Assembly: GCF_000019785.1 (NCBI RefSeq)
Contig: NC_010524.1
Span: 1,860,001 to 1,924,000, forward strand
Source: Leptothrix cholodnii SP-6
GTDB taxonomy: Bacteria > Pseudomonadota > Gammaproteobacteria > Burkholderiales > Burkholderiaceae_C
Direction of reading: 5' to 3'
Length of the DNA stretch: 64,000 bases
Positions 1-8,519 of this stretch are shown piece after piece. The notes under the pieces were generated by a model. It saw only the letters and a list, made by a program, of their open reading frames with translations. It searched no databases and was not told where the DNA came from. The stretch's first letter is position 1. Each line of letters opens with the position of its first letter. A program made the position numbers and the translations under genes.

Positions 1-1118
1 TTGGGCGTGCGCGCCGCGCGATCGGTGCCGACACCTGGCAGACGGCCGAAATCGGGCGCGCGGTTCATGCTGATGTCGACGAAGCCGCCCCAGGCGTGGG
101 CGATGCGCACCTCGCTCAGGCCCGGGAACGTGCGCACCATGCGCGCCTTCATCGACTCGGCCAGCCGGCGCGGCGTGAACATGCTGTAGCTGACGCGCCC
201 GCCGTAGAGCAGCCGGTGGTCGGCGGTGGGGCGGAAGTGGTCGAGCACGAAGTTGGTGTCGCAGACCGCCGCGCGGGTGGGCAGCAGGTCGGCCAGCAGC
301 TCGGCCGGCAGGCGTTCGGTGCAGGCGATGTAGGTGCCCACCGGCATGATGCGCGGCTCGAGTTCGGGCGCCAGGCCCTGCTGGTGGACGTTGCCGGCCA
401 GCAGCACCTGATCGGCCACCACCTTGCCGCGGGCGGTGTGCAGCGTGGCGGGCTGGCCGCGTTCGAGCCGGGTCACCGCGCTGCTTTCGTAGATGCGCAC
501 GCCCGCTGCACTGGCCGCCCGAGCCAGGCCGAGCGCGTACTTGAGCGGGTGCAGGTGGCCCGATCGCGGGTCGTGGATGCCGGCGTAGTAGCGCGGGCTG
601 TGGATCCAGTGTTCGAGTTCCTGGCGTGCGATCCATTGGAACGCGTGTTCGTAGACCCGCGCCATGCGCTCGACCCAGGTCTTGAGCTCGCTGGCCTTGC
701 GCACGTTGGTGGCCAGGCTCAGGTAGCCGCTCTGCCAGTCGCAGTCGATGCGGTGGCGCTGGCAGCGCTGGCCGATCAGGTCGATCGCCTCCAGGCTCAT
801 GTCCCAGACCTGGCGCGCCGCGCGCAGGCCGAGCTGCTGCTCGATCTCGGTCTGATCGCAGGCCAGCCCGTGGATGGCCTGACCGCCGTTGCGCCCGGAT
901 GCGCCCCAGCCGACCTGCTGGGCTTCGAGCAGCACCACCTGGTGGCCCCGTTCGGCCAGCTCCAGCGCAGCCGACAGCCCGGCCAACCCGCCGCCGACCA
1001 CCGCCACGTCGCAGCGCAGATCGCCGTCGAACACCGGCCAGTGGTGGTCACGGATCGCCGTGGCGGCGTAGTACGAGTCGCTCGCGAGAGCGGTGTCGAT
1101 GTCCAGCAGTCGGCCCAT
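1..1118 (-). CDS. FAD-dependent oxidoreductase, gamma-glutamylputrescine oxidase (PuuB)-like, C-terminus cut by window edge
   Basis: The frame is open from an ATG at 1116-1118 to the window edge without a stop, giving about 372 residues. Near residue 40 there is a Rossmann FAD-binding motif, VAVVGGGLAGLSAALELAER, followed by VVLLEAQQVGWGASGRNGGQ, which is typical of the DAO/PuuB family of amine and amino-acid oxidases. Later segments (GNVHQQGLAPELEPRIMPVG and YGGRVSYS) also fit PuuB-like proteins. The family oxidises gamma-glutamylputrescine or related amines to an aldehyde using FAD and oxygen, in the cytoplasm. The next gene, 61 bp upstream on the same strand, is an omega-amino acid aminotransferase, which supports a role in polyamine or amino-acid catabolism. 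The exact substrate cannot be read from the sequence. The C-terminus lies outside the window. Confidence 0.8.
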   Translation of the reverse strand, partial: MGRLLDIDTALASDSYYAATAIRDHHWPVFDGDLRCDVAVVGGGLAGLSAALELAERGHQVVLLEAQQVGWGASGRNGGQAIHGLACDQTEIEQQLGLRAARQVWDMSLEAIDLIGQRCQRHRIDCDWQSGYLSLATNVRKASELKTWVERMARVYEHAFQWIARQELEHWIHSPRYYAGIHDPRSGHLHPLKYALGLARAASAAGVRIYESSAVTRLERGQPATLHTARGKVVADQVLLAGNVHQQGLAPELEPRIMPVGTYIACTERLPAELLADLLPTRAAVCDTNFVLDHFRPTADHRLLYGGRVSYSMFTPRRLAESMKARMVRTFPGLSEVRIAHAWGGFVDISMNRAPDFGRLPGVGTDRAARTP

Positions 1119-1179
1119 GCGCGTCAGGCTAACAGGATCTGCGCGGCAGTCGTTGCACCTGCGGGCGGTGGCGCGTCTG

Positions 1180-2517
1180 TCAGGCTGTGCGCTTGAGGGC
1201 GTCGGCGATCGTGCCGACGATCTGGTCGATCTGGGCGCGCTCGATGATCAGCGGCGGCGACAGCGCGATCGTGTCGCCGGTGGTGCGCACCAGCAGGCCG
1301 CGCTCGAAGCAGTCGAGGAACACGTTGAACGCGCGCTTGCCCGGTTCTCCCGGGATCGACGCCAGCTCGATGCCGCCCACCAGGCCGATGTTGCGGATGT
1401 CGATCACGTGCGGCGCACCGCGCAGCGTGTGCAGCGACTCGGCGAAGTAGCCTTGCAGCTCGCCGGCGCGTGTCAGCAGGCCTTCGTCGGCATAGGTTGC
1501 CAGCGTGCCCAGGCCGGCGGCGCAGGCCAGCGGGTGGGCCGAGTAGGTGTAACCGTGCGGGAACTCGATCAGGTGCTCGGGCCCGCTCATGAAGGTGTCG
1601 TGGATGGCCTGCCTGGCGATCACCGCGCCCATCGGCACGCAGCCGTTGGTGAGGCCCTTGGCCACCGTCATCAGGTCGGGCGTGACGCCGAAGGTATGTG
1701 CCGCGAACGCCTGGCCGGTGCGGCCGAAACCGGTGATGACCTCGTCGAAGATCAGCAGGATGCCGTGCTTGTCGCAGATCTGGCGCAGGCGCTGCAGGTA
1801 GCCGGTGGGCGGCACCAGCACGCCGGTCGAGCCGGCCACAGGCTCGACGATCACCGCGGCGATGGTCGAGGCGTCGTGCAGCGCGACCAGGCGCTCGAGG
1901 TCGTCGGCCAGGTCGGCGCCGTGTGCGGGCTGGCCGACGCTGTAGGCGTTGCGCGCCGGGTCGTGGGTGTGGCGCAGGTGGTCGACGCCGCCGAGCATCG
2001 GGCCGAAGACCTTGCGGTTGCCGACGATGCCACCCACCGAGATGCCGCCGAAGTTGACGCCGTGGTAGCCCCGCTCGCGGCCGATCAGCCGGGTGCGCGT
2101 GCCGTCGCCGCGGGCGCGGTGGTAGGCCAGCGCGATCTTCAGCGCGGTCTCGACCGACTCGGAGCCCGAGTTGGTGAAGAACACCCGGTTGAGTCCGGCC
2201 GGCATCAGCCGGGTCAATGCGTCGGCCAGCTCGAAGGCCTTCGGGTGGGCCATCTGGAACGGCGGCGCGAAATCCATCTCGGCGGCCTGCTGCTGGATGG
2301 CTTGGACGATCTTCGGCCGGGCGTGGCCGGCGTTGACGCACCACAGGCCGGCCACGCCGTCGAGGATCTGGCGGCCGTCGTCACTCCAGTAGTGCATGCC
2401 GCTGGCCTTGACCAGCAGGCGCGGCGCGCGCTTGAACTGGCGGTTGGCGGTGAACGGCATCCAGTAGGCGTCCATCGGACTGGCGTCGGGCATCTCGTGC
2501 GGCATCGGGCTCTCCAT
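1180..2517 (-). CDS. Omega-amino acid/beta-alanine--pyruvate aminotransferase family, PLP-dependent
   Basis: This is a 445-residue class III (fold type I) aminotransferase of full family length. Visible landmarks are FFTNSGSESVETALKIA (about residues 113-129, PLP phosphate binding), a YHG motif near 151, VIVEPVAG near 222, LLIFDEVITGFGRTG with the pyridine-N aspartate near 258, and TVAKGLTNG with the Schiff-base lysine near 287. The N-terminus with AYWMPFTANRQFKRAPRL closely fits omega-amino acid:pyruvate transaminases, which move the amino group of beta-alanine or other omega-amines to pyruvate. It lies just upstream of, and on the same strand as, the PuuB-like oxidase, so the two may act in one polyamine degradation route. 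Assignment to the beta-alanine enzyme rather than a putrescine or other omega-amine aminotransferase is an inference. Confidence 0.85.
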   Translation of the reverse strand: MESPMPHEMPDASPMDAYWMPFTANRQFKRAPRLLVKASGMHYWSDDGRQILDGVAGLWCVNAGHARPKIVQAIQQQAAEMDFAPPFQMAHPKAFELADALTRLMPAGLNRVFFTNSGSESVETALKIALAYHRARGDGTRTRLIGRERGYHGVNFGGISVGGIVGNRKVFGPMLGGVDHLRHTHDPARNAYSVGQPAHGADLADDLERLVALHDASTIAAVIVEPVAGSTGVLVPPTGYLQRLRQICDKHGILLIFDEVITGFGRTGQAFAAHTFGVTPDLMTVAKGLTNGCVPMGAVIARQAIHDTFMSGPEHLIEFPHGYTYSAHPLACAAGLGTLATYADEGLLTRAGELQGYFAESLHTLRGAPHVIDIRNIGLVGGIELASIPGEPGKRAFNVFLDCFERGLLVRTTGDTIALSPPLIIERAQIDQIVGTIADALKRTA

Positions 2518-2576
2518 TCAGGTGTCTGGCCGCCAGTCTAAGCAAGTGGCGCGATGCCCCGCCACGCTCGACAGGC

Positions 2577-3146
2577 TCAACCGGTGCTGGCCTCTGCGAG
2601 CGCGGTGGCTCGGCGCAAGGCTCGGCCGGCCTCGGCAGCGGCCTGGGCCCGGCGTGCCTCCGGGTAGGCGATGCTTTCTTCGAGCACGATGTGCTCCTGG
2701 TAGAGCGCGGTGAAGATCCCGATCGCCTCGCGCAACATGTCTTCATCGATGCCGCCGATGCCGTCGGCCACGCACGAGATGCTGGGTGCGAGTTCGAGCC
2801 AGTCCTGCTCGAGCCAGCGGTGATCCTGCTGCAGGCGCTCGGCGTGCGCACGCACGCTGGCGTCGCTGCTGTTGAGCAGGTCGGGGAAGATGTGCTGTTC
2901 TTCGTCGGCGTGGTGGCGGCGCGCGTGTTCGCCGAAAAAGCCGTGCACCTCGAGGGCCAGGGCGCGCATCGGCTGCGCCGACAGGTCATTGCCGGCGTCG
3001 ACCAGCGAGCCCAGCTTGGCCAGCATGACGACCATCTGTCGATGGTCGGCGTCGAGCACCTCCATCGGTGACAGCGCCTCGCTGGTTTCGGGTCGGGCGC
3101 GCGAGCTGGCTCGGGCGTGGAGTGCTTGCAGGGATCCGTTCGACAT
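2577..3146 (-). CDS. Hemerythrin HHE cation-binding domain protein
   Basis: The product has 189 residues. The ATG at 3144-3146 is chosen because a strong Shine-Dalgarno sequence (GGAGGTGA) lies about six bases upstream. A longer in-frame start exists at 3212 but has no such site. The protein carries the spaced metal ligands of the hemerythrin/HHE four-helix bundle: DADHRQM, then FFGEHARRHHADEEQHIFPDL, then LQQDHRWLEQDWL, and finally YQEHIVLEESIAYPEAR. Such proteins bind a non-haem di-iron centre and sense or buffer oxygen, NO or iron in the cytoplasm. There is no membrane segment or added signalling domain. It is divergent from aceA across a 379 bp intergenic region. Confidence 0.88.
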   Translation of the reverse strand: MSNGSLQALHARASSRARPETSEALSPMEVLDADHRQMVVMLAKLGSLVDAGNDLSAQPMRALALEVHGFFGEHARRHHADEEQHIFPDLLNSSDASVRAHAERLQQDHRWLEQDWLELAPSISCVADGIGGIDEDMLREAIGIFTALYQEHIVLEESIAYPEARRAQAAAEAGRALRRATALAEASTG

Positions 3147-3308
3147 GTGTATCACCTCCGAAAACCAGCCGATTGTTGGGCCGGCTCCGTTGGCGATGTT
3201 GCGCCGCATCAAGGAACGTCGGCGATGCCTGCAGCCGTGTGGCGCAGTCGCCCGCCGAACTGGGCGAGGCCGGCAGCGGCATCGAGGGTTTCACCGGACT
3301 GAATGCGT

Positions 3309-3480
3309 TTTCACATTGTGGAATCAATACATGTTGCGGTGCCGCAAAAAAACTCCCGTCTTGAGAAAATCAGTTTCTCATCGTGAGATTTGATGTGTAA
3401 GCTGTTGATTTTATTGAGAAGTAATTTATATCTTATATAAGACATAAGTCTTGTCGAAGGCTGGCGAAGGTCGCTAAAGT
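3309..3480 (+). promoter_or_regulatory. Presumed aceA control region with several dyads
   Basis: This lies in the 379 bp gap between the hemerythrin gene and aceA, which holds no gene. Four symmetric elements are visible: TTTCACA-T-TGTGGAA at 3309-3323 (one mismatch), TGAGAAA-N5-TTTCTCA at 3362-3380 (perfect), TCTTATATAAGA at 3431-3442 (perfect palindrome) and AAGAC-N4-GTCTT at 3439-3452, which overlaps the previous one. A possible sigma-70 pair is TTGTCG (3451-3456) and TAAAGT (3475-3480), with an 18 bp spacer. The local AT content is well above that of the surrounding genes. Isocitrate lyase genes are usually controlled by carbon source, so these are candidate operators; the regulator is unknown. 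Confidence 0.5.
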
Positions 3481-3525
3481 TGAACCCATCGCACCCCCTG
3501 ATTTCTCACTTGAACGGAGCTTCCG

Positions 3526-4842
3526 ATGAGCAGCCTGACCCGCGAACAACAGATCGCCGCCCTGGAAAAAGACTGGGCCGAGAACCCCCGCTGGAAGCTG
3601 GTGAAGCGCGGCTACAGCGCCGCTGACGTCGTGCGCCTGCGCGGCAGCATGCAGCCCGAGTACACGCTGGCCAAGATGGGCGCCGAAAAGCTGTGGGACA
3701 AGGTCAACGGCGGCGCCAAGAAGGGCTACGTGAACGCGTTCGGCGCGATCACCGCCGGTCAGGCGATGCAACAGGCCAAGGCCGGCCTGGAAGCCGTGTA
3801 CCTGTCGGGCTGGCAGGTCGCCGCCGACGGCAACACCTCCGAAACCATGTACCCCGACCAGTCGCTGTATGCGTACGACTCGGTGCCGACCATGGTGCGC
3901 CGCATCAACAACACCTTCAAGCGCGCTGACGAGATCCAGTGGGGCCGTGGCATCAACCCGGGCGATGAAGGTTTCGTCGACTACTTCCTGCCGATCGTCG
4001 CTGACGCGGAAGCCGGTTTCGGCGGCGTGCTGAACGCCTTCGAACTGATGAAGAACATGATCGCGTCGGGCGCTGCCGGCGTCCACTTCGAAGACCAGCT
4101 CGCCGCGGTCAAGAAGTGCGGTCACATGGGTGGCAAGGTGCTGGTTCCGACCCGCGAAGCCGTCGAGAAGCTGATCGCCGCCCGGTTCGCCGCTGACGTC
4201 ATGGGCGTGCCGACCATCGTGCTGGCCCGTACCGACGCCGAAGCGGCCAACCTGCTGACCAGTGATTGCGACGCCAACGACCAGCCGTTCGTCACCGGCG
4301 AGCGTACGCAAGAGGGCTTCTACCGCGTCAAGAACGGCCTGGAGCAGGCCATCAGCCGCGGCATCGCCTACGCGCCGTACGCCGACCTGGTGTGGTGCGA
4401 AACCGGCGTGCCCGACATCGGCTTCGCCCGTGAATTCGCGCAAGCCGTGCACGGTGCATGCCCGGGCAAGCTGCTGAGCTACAACTGCTCGCCGTCGTTC
4501 AACTGGAAGAAGAACCTGAACGACAGCCAGATCGCCGCCTTCCAGGAAGAGCTGAGCGCGCTGGGCTACAAGTACCAGTTCATCACGCTGGCCGGCATCC
4601 ACATCAACTGGTACAACACCTTCCAGTTCGCCCACTCCTACGCCCGCGGCGAAGGCATGAAGCACTACGTGGAAATGGTCCAGGAGCAGGAATTCGCTGC
4701 GCGCGACAAGGGTTACACCTTCGTGTCGCACCAGCAGGAAGTCGGCGCTGGCTACTTCGACGACGTCACCACCGTGATCCAGGGCGGCTCGTCCAGCGTC
4801 AAGGCGCTGACCGGCTCGACCGAAGAAGAACAGTTCCACTGA
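3526..4842 (+). CDS. aceA: Isocitrate lyase
   Basis: This 438-residue protein is isocitrate lyase, which splits isocitrate into glyoxylate and succinate at the entry of the glyoxylate shunt, so cells can grow on acetate or fatty acids. The catalytic signature KKCGH is at residues 196-200 (catalytic Cys 198) and continues as [11 protein letters not shown]. The substrate and Mg-binding stretches [10 protein letters not shown] (94-103), [10 protein letters not shown] and [13 protein letters not shown] are all present. The length is normal for the family. The ATG at 3526 follows the purine-rich GGAG at 3516-3519. The gene stands alone: a long control region lies upstream and a good terminator downstream. 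The codon choice is strongly optimised compared with neighbours, which suggests high expression. Confidence 0.97.
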   Translation: MSSLTREQQIAALEKDWAENPRWKLVKRGYSAADVVRLRGSMQPEYTLAKMGAEKLWDKVNGGAKKGYVNAFGAITAGQAMQQAKAGLEAVYLSGWQVAADGNTSETMYPDQSLYAYDSVPTMVRRINNTFKRADEIQWGRGINPGDEGFVDYFLPIVADAEAGFGGVLNAFELMKNMIASGAAGVHFEDQLAAVKKCGHMGGKVLVPTREAVEKLIAARFAADVMGVPTIVLARTDAEAANLLTSDCDANDQPFVTGERTQEGFYRVKNGLEQAISRGIAYAPYADLVWCETGVPDIGFAREFAQAVHGACPGKLLSYNCSPSFNWKKNLNDSQIAAFQEELSALGYKYQFITLAGIHINWYNTFQFAHSYARGEGMKHYVEMVQEQEFAARDKGYTFVSHQQEVGAGYFDDVTTVIQGGSSSVKALTGSTEEEQFH

Positions 4843-4892
4843 TCTGGAACTCGGAGCGGGTCGGCTGCGATCGCGGCCGACCCGATGCACGG

Positions 4893-4918
4893 GCCCAGGG
4901 CGATCCCCTGGGCTTTTT
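4893..4918 (+). terminator. Rho-independent terminator of aceA
   Basis: The stem GCCCAGGG (4893-4900) pairs with CCCTGGGC (4906-4913) across a five-base loop and is followed by five T. A second strong hairpin, GGGTCGGC (4858-4865) with GCCGACCC (4876-4883), lies between the aceA stop codon and this terminator. Together they separate aceA from the thrS leader. Confidence 0.85.
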
Positions 4919-4972
4919 GCTTAGAATCACCGCTCTCATGCACGCTCAAGGACTGGGAAAGGCGACACGGTT

Positions 4973-5014
4973 ATGACACCGCGAACTACCACTGCGATCT
5001 CCACCCGGATCTAG
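4973..5014 (+). CDS. Threonine-rich leader peptide of thrS (attenuator)
   Basis: A 13-codon reading frame encodes MTPRTTTAISTRI followed by TAG (5012-5014). Five of the 13 residues are threonine, three of them consecutive, and two are isoleucine. A weak Shine-Dalgarno-like GGGAAAGG (4955-4962) precedes the ATG. The frame sits between the aceA terminator and a second intrinsic terminator, directly upstream of threonyl-tRNA synthetase. This is the architecture of a ribosome-stalling leader peptide that senses charged tRNA-Thr. It is too short to be found by ordinary gene callers. Its role is inferred from codon content and the adjacent alternative hairpins, not from homology. Confidence 0.75.
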   Translation: MTPRTTTAISTRI

Positions 5015-5021
5015 TCGGTCG

Positions 5022-5090
5022 GCCGCCGTTCTCGTACGTCTTCACTTCCTCATGAGAAAGCGCGGCAACCACCGCGCTTTTTGTTTTTTG
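5022..5090 (+). promoter_or_regulatory. Attenuator of the thrS operon: antiterminator and terminator
   Basis: The terminator stem is AAAGCGCGG (5057-5065) with CCGCGCTTT (5072-5080), a six-base loop, and a T-rich tail to 5090. Upstream bases can form a competing antiterminator: GCCGC (5022-5026) pairs with GCGGC (5062-5066), and TTCTC (5029-5033) pairs with GAGAA (5054-5058), which ties up the 5' arm of the terminator. The antiterminator's upstream arm begins eight bases after the leader-peptide stop codon. A ribosome stalled on the Thr codons (4985-5005) would leave that arm free, whereas one that reaches the stop codon would cover it. The terminator is clear. The switching model is inferred by eye and was not folded computationally. 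Confidence 0.72.
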
Positions 5091-5125
5091 TTGCGGCCCG
5101 CGCAAGGGCGCACTCGAGGATGACC

Positions 5126-7039
5126 ATGATTGCAATTCAACTGCCCGACGGTTCTCGCCGCGAGTTCGATGGCCCGGTGACGGTGGCCGAAGTGGCCGCG
5201 TCGATCGGCGCCGGCCTGGCCAAGGCGGCGTTGGCCGGACGCATCGGCACGGGCGATGCCGCCCGCCTGGTCGACACCAGCCATCGCATCGAGGCCGACG
5301 AGGCGCTGTCGATCATCACGGCCAAGGACGCCGCCGGGCTGGACGTCATCCGCCACTCGACCGCGCACCTGCTGGCATACGCGGTCAAGGAGCTGTTTCC
5401 CGATGCGCAGGTCACGATCGGCCCGACCATCGAGAACGGTTTCTTCTACGACTTCTCGTACAAGCGCCCGTTCACGCCCGACGATCTGGCGGCGATCGAA
5501 AAGAAGATGGGCGATCTCGCCGCCAAGGACGAACCGGTGGTGCGCAGCGTCATGCCGCGCGACGAGGCGGTGTCCTACTTCAAGTCGATCGGCGAAGCCT
5601 ACAAGGCAGAAATCATCGAGAGCATCCCGGCCGACCAGGCGGTGTCGCTCTACGCCGAAGGCAAGTTCACCGACCTGTGCCGCGGCCCGCACGTGCCGAG
5701 CACGGGCAAGCTGAAATTCTTCAAGCTGATGAAGGTGGCCGGCGCCTACTGGCGTGGCGATCACCGCAACGAGATGCTGCAGCGCATCTACGGCACGGCC
5801 TGGGCGACCAAGGACGACCTGCAGAAGTACCTGGTGATGCTCGAAGAGGCCGAGAAACGCGATCACCGCAAGCTCGGTCGCGAACTCGACCTGTTCCACA
5901 TCGACGAGCACGCACCGGGCGTGGTGTTCTGGCATCCCAAGGGCTGGACGGTCTGGCAGCAGGTCGAGCAGTACATGCGCCGGGTCTATCGCGACAACGG
6001 CTACCAGGAGGTCAAGGGGCCGCAGATCCTCGACAAGGGGCTGTGGGAGAAGACCGGCCACTGGGACAAGTACCGCGACAACATGTTCACGACCGAATCG
6101 GAGAAGCGCGACTACGCGCTCAAGCCGATGAACTGCCCCGGTCACATCCTGATCTTCAAGCAGGGCATCAAGAGCTACCGGGACCTGCCGCTGCGCTACG
6201 GCGAGTTCGGCCAGTGCCATCGCAACGAGCCCAGCGGCGGCCTGCACGGCATCATGCGGGTGCGCGGCTTCACGCAGGACGACGGTCACATCTTCTGCAC
6301 CGAAGACCAGATCCTGCCCGAGTGCGATGCCTTCACCACGCTGCTGCAGAAGGTCTACGCCGACTTCGGCTTCACCGAGATTCTGTACAAGGTGGCGACG
6401 CGCCCTGAAAAGCGCATCGGCTCCGACGAACTCTGGGACAAGGCCGAAGCGGCACTGATCGCCAGCCTGCGCAATTCGGGTTGCGAGTTCGAGATCTCGC
6501 CGGGCGAGGGCGCGTTCTACGGCCCGAAGGTGGAGTACACGCTCAAGGATGCGCTGGGTCGCCACTGGCAGTGCGGCACGATCCAGGTCGATTTCTCGTT
6601 GCCCGAGCGCCTGGATGCCGAGTACGTGGCCGAGTCCGGCGAGCGCCTGCACCCCGTGATGCTGCACCGGGCCATCCTTGGCAGCCTCGAGCGTTTCATC
6701 GGTATCCTCATCGAGGAACACGCCGGCGCCTTGCCGTTCTGGCTGGCTCCGACCCAGGTGAGCGTGCTCAATATCACCGACGGACAGGCCGACTACGCCC
6801 GTGACGTGGCGCGATCGCTGCAAAAACAAGGGCTTAGGGTAGCGCTGGACCTGCGCAACGAAAAAATCACGTATAAAATACGCGAGCATTCGTTGCAAAA
6901 GGTTCCGTACCTGATCGTTGTCGGTGACAAGGAGCGGGCATCCGGGGCCGTTGCAGTGCGCGCCAGAGGCAATCAGGACCTCGGTGTGATGGCCCTGGAG
7001 GCCTTCTCCCAGAAGCTCGCTGCTGAACTTGCCACCTGA
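5126..7039 (+). CDS. thrS: Threonyl-tRNA synthetase
   Basis: This 637-residue class II synthetase charges tRNA-Thr with threonine in the cytoplasm. The N-terminal TGS domain ([14 protein letters not shown]) is followed by the editing domain with the [11 protein letters not shown] motif, and then by the catalytic core with [13 protein letters not shown], the motif 2 region [34 protein letters not shown] and the C-terminal anticodon-binding domain. The start at 5126 is preferred over the in-frame ATG at 5120 because GAGG (5116-5119) is well placed for it and because the N-terminus then has the usual family length. It is the first structural gene of thrS-infC-rpmI-rplT and lies behind a Thr-rich leader peptide with an attenuator. 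Confidence 0.97.
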   Translation: MIAIQLPDGSRREFDGPVTVAEVAASIGAGLAKAALAGRIGTGDAARLVDTSHRIEADEALSIITAKDAAGLDVIRHSTAHLLAYAVKELFPDAQVTIGPTIENGFFYDFSYKRPFTPDDLAAIEKKMGDLAAKDEPVVRSVMPRDEAVSYFKSIGEAYKAEIIESIPADQAVSLYAEGKFTDLCRGPHVPSTGKLKFFKLMKVAGAYWRGDHRNEMLQRIYGTAWATKDDLQKYLVMLEEAEKRDHRKLGRELDLFHIDEHAPGVVFWHPKGWTVWQQVEQYMRRVYRDNGYQEVKGPQILDKGLWEKTGHWDKYRDNMFTTESEKRDYALKPMNCPGHILIFKQGIKSYRDLPLRYGEFGQCHRNEPSGGLHGIMRVRGFTQDDGHIFCTEDQILPECDAFTTLLQKVYADFGFTEILYKVATRPEKRIGSDELWDKAEAALIASLRNSGCEFEISPGEGAFYGPKVEYTLKDALGRHWQCGTIQVDFSLPERLDAEYVAESGERLHPVMLHRAILGSLERFIGILIEEHAGALPFWLAPTQVSVLNITDGQADYARDVARSLQKQGLRVALDLRNEKITYKIREHSLQKVPYLIVVGDKERASGAVAVRARGNQDLGVMALEAFSQKLAAELAT

Positions 7040-7125
7040 GGGTGGCGGCTCGCCGTGCTTGGTCCTGGTTGTAGCGGTGGGCACCATTCATTGATCTTGG
7101 GCGCAAGCCCCGAAGGAAACTGACC

Positions 7126-7674
7126 ATCGCTACTTTTCTTGATCGCAGGACGCCCAATGTCGAGCGCAAGCACCGCCTGAACCGCGAGATCACCGCCCTG
7201 GAAGTCCGTCTGAACGGACTCGAGAACGAGCCTCTGGGCATCGTCAGCATCCAGGACGCCTTGCGCATGTCGGCCGAAAACGACGTGGACCTGGTCGAAA
7301 TCTCTGCCACGGCTCAGCCGCCGGTCTGTCGTCTGATGGACTACGGCAAGTTCAAGTACCTTGAGCAGAAGAAGGCCGCCGAGGCCAAGGCCAAGCAGCA
7401 CGTCATCGACATCAAGGAAGTCAAGTTCCGGCCGGGTACCGACGAGGGCGACTACCAGATCAAGATGCGCAACCTGCGGCGCTTCCTCGAAGAGGGCGAC
7501 AAGGGCAAGGTCACGCTGCGGTATCGCGGTCGTGAAATCACCCACCAGGACATCGGCATGCGCCTGCTGGAACGCATCCGCGACGAGCTGACCGATGTCA
7601 GCGTGGTCGAGAACATGCCCAGGCTCGAAGGCCGCCAGATGATCATGGTGCTCGGGCCCAAGCGCAAGAAGTGA
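7126..7674 (+). CDS. infC: Translation initiation factor IF-3, with ATC start codon
   Basis: The product has 182 residues. IF-3 binds the 30S subunit, prevents early 50S joining and proofreads the start codon. The sequence [25 protein letters not shown], the middle stretch [19 protein letters not shown] and the C-terminal [16 protein letters not shown] are diagnostic. No ATG, GTG or TTG stands at the right place. The N-terminus ([21 protein letters not shown]) fits initiation at ATC 7126-7128, with AAGGA at 7113-7117 upstream. Rare AUU/AUC/AUA starts are characteristic of infC and serve its autoregulation, because IF-3 discriminates against them. An ATG-only caller would start at 7267 and lose 47 residues, including most of the N-terminal domain. 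Confidence 0.93.
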   Translation: MATFLDRRTPNVERKHRLNREITALEVRLNGLENEPLGIVSIQDALRMSAENDVDLVEISATAQPPVCRLMDYGKFKYLEQKKAAEAKAKQHVIDIKEVKFRPGTDEGDYQIKMRNLRRFLEEGDKGKVTLRYRGREITHQDIGMRLLERIRDELTDVSVVENMPRLEGRQMIMVLGPKRKK

Positions 7675-7798
7675 TCGAGCAATCGATTTGAAGGATGAGG
7701 TGGTTGCGGTTTGGTCGCTGCAACCGCCCTGTGCCCCGGAGGCCACCAAGACCGCGAGCAGTTCGCGGCGCCTCACGGGAACGTTAAAAGGAGCAGTC

Positions 7799-8002
7799 AT
7801 GCCCAAGATGAAGACCAAGAGCAGCGCGAAGAAGCGTTTTCGCGTTCGTCCGGGTGGCACCGTCAAGCGCGGTCAGGCGTTCAAGCGCCACATCCTGACC
7901 AAGAAGACGACCAAGAACAAGCGCCACCTGCGCGGTACGGTTGCTGTGCATGAGACCAACATGGGTCACATCGCGCAAATGCTGCCGTTCGCCGGTCTGT
8001 AA
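7799..8002 (+). CDS. rpmI: 50S ribosomal protein L35
   Basis: This is a 67-residue, very basic protein with the L35 pattern [20 protein letters not shown] and [12 protein letters not shown]. It is a late-assembling component of the large ribosomal subunit. A good Shine-Dalgarno AAGGAG (7787-7792) precedes the ATG. It lies between infC and rplT, as in most bacteria. The 124 bp between infC and rpmI hold no further gene. Confidence 0.97.
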   Translation: MPKMKTKSSAKKRFRVRPGGTVKRGQAFKRHILTKKTTKNKRHLRGTVAVHETNMGHIAQMLPFAGL

Positions 8003-8029
8003 TCAACCACGCACTGAAGGAGTCAATAC

Positions 8030-8386
8030 ATGCCTCGCGTCAAACGTGGTGTTACCGCCCGTGCTCGTCATAAGAAGGTCCTGGCACTGGCCAAGGGTTT
8101 CCGCGGTCGCCGCAAGAACGTCTATCGCATCGCCAAACAGGCGGTGATGAAGGCGGGTCAATACGCCTACCGTGACCGCCGTGCCAAGAAGCGCGTGTTC
8201 CGCCGCCTGTGGATCGCGCGTATCAACGCAGCCAGCCGTTCGCTCGGCCTGACCTACAGCAAGTTCATTGCTGGCTTGAAGAAGGCCCAGATCGACATCG
8301 ACCGCAAGGTCCTGTCGGACATGGCCATCCACGATCCGGCCGCCTTCGGCAGCATCGTCGACAAGGTCAAGGCCCAGCTCGCTTGA
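8030..8386 (+). CDS. rplT: 50S ribosomal protein L20
   Basis: This 118-residue basic protein starts [24 protein letters not shown] and contains [21 protein letters not shown], both diagnostic for L20. The protein binds 23S rRNA and is needed for early assembly of the 50S subunit. In other bacteria it represses translation of its own operon. It follows rpmI by 27 bp with AAGGAG upstream and is the last gene before a strong terminator, so thrS-infC-rpmI-rplT can be a complete unit separate from pheST. Confidence 0.97.
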   Translation: MPRVKRGVTARARHKKVLALAKGFRGRRKNVYRIAKQAVMKAGQYAYRDRRAKKRVFRRLWIARINAASRSLGLTYSKFIAGLKKAQIDIDRKVLSDMAIHDPAAFGSIVDKVKAQLA

Positions 8387-8435
8387 GTTTGTCGTGCGGG
8401 TACGGGCTTGAGCCCGTGCCCCGCGTCGAGCACTG

Positions 8436-8465
8436 AAAGGCCGACACTTCGTTCGGCCTTTTTTT
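8436..8465 (+). terminator. Rho-independent terminator between rplT and pheS
   Basis: The stem AAAGGCCGA (8436-8444) pairs with TCGGCCTTT (8453-8461), with an eight-base loop and a run of T to 8465. A small upstream hairpin, ACGGGCT-TG-AGCCCGT, lies at 8402-8417. No Phe-rich leader frame like enterobacterial pheM was seen in the 133 bp gap, so pheS is either read through or has its own promoter. Confidence 0.85.
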
Positions 8466-8519
8466 GTGCCCGAAGGGCCGCCCCGGCGGCTCCCATTTCC
8501 CCTTGAGTACCCGTCCGTG

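Noticed and set aside
1093..2541. Long plus-strand frames opposite the oxidase and aminotransferase, and similar frames opposite most other genes
   Set aside because: They are shadows caused by high GC in the third codon position and show no domain or start signal.
8387..8519. Phe-rich leader peptide for pheST, as in enterobacteria
   Set aside because: No short frame with Phe codons precedes the terminator; the only T-rich stretch is the terminator tail itself.
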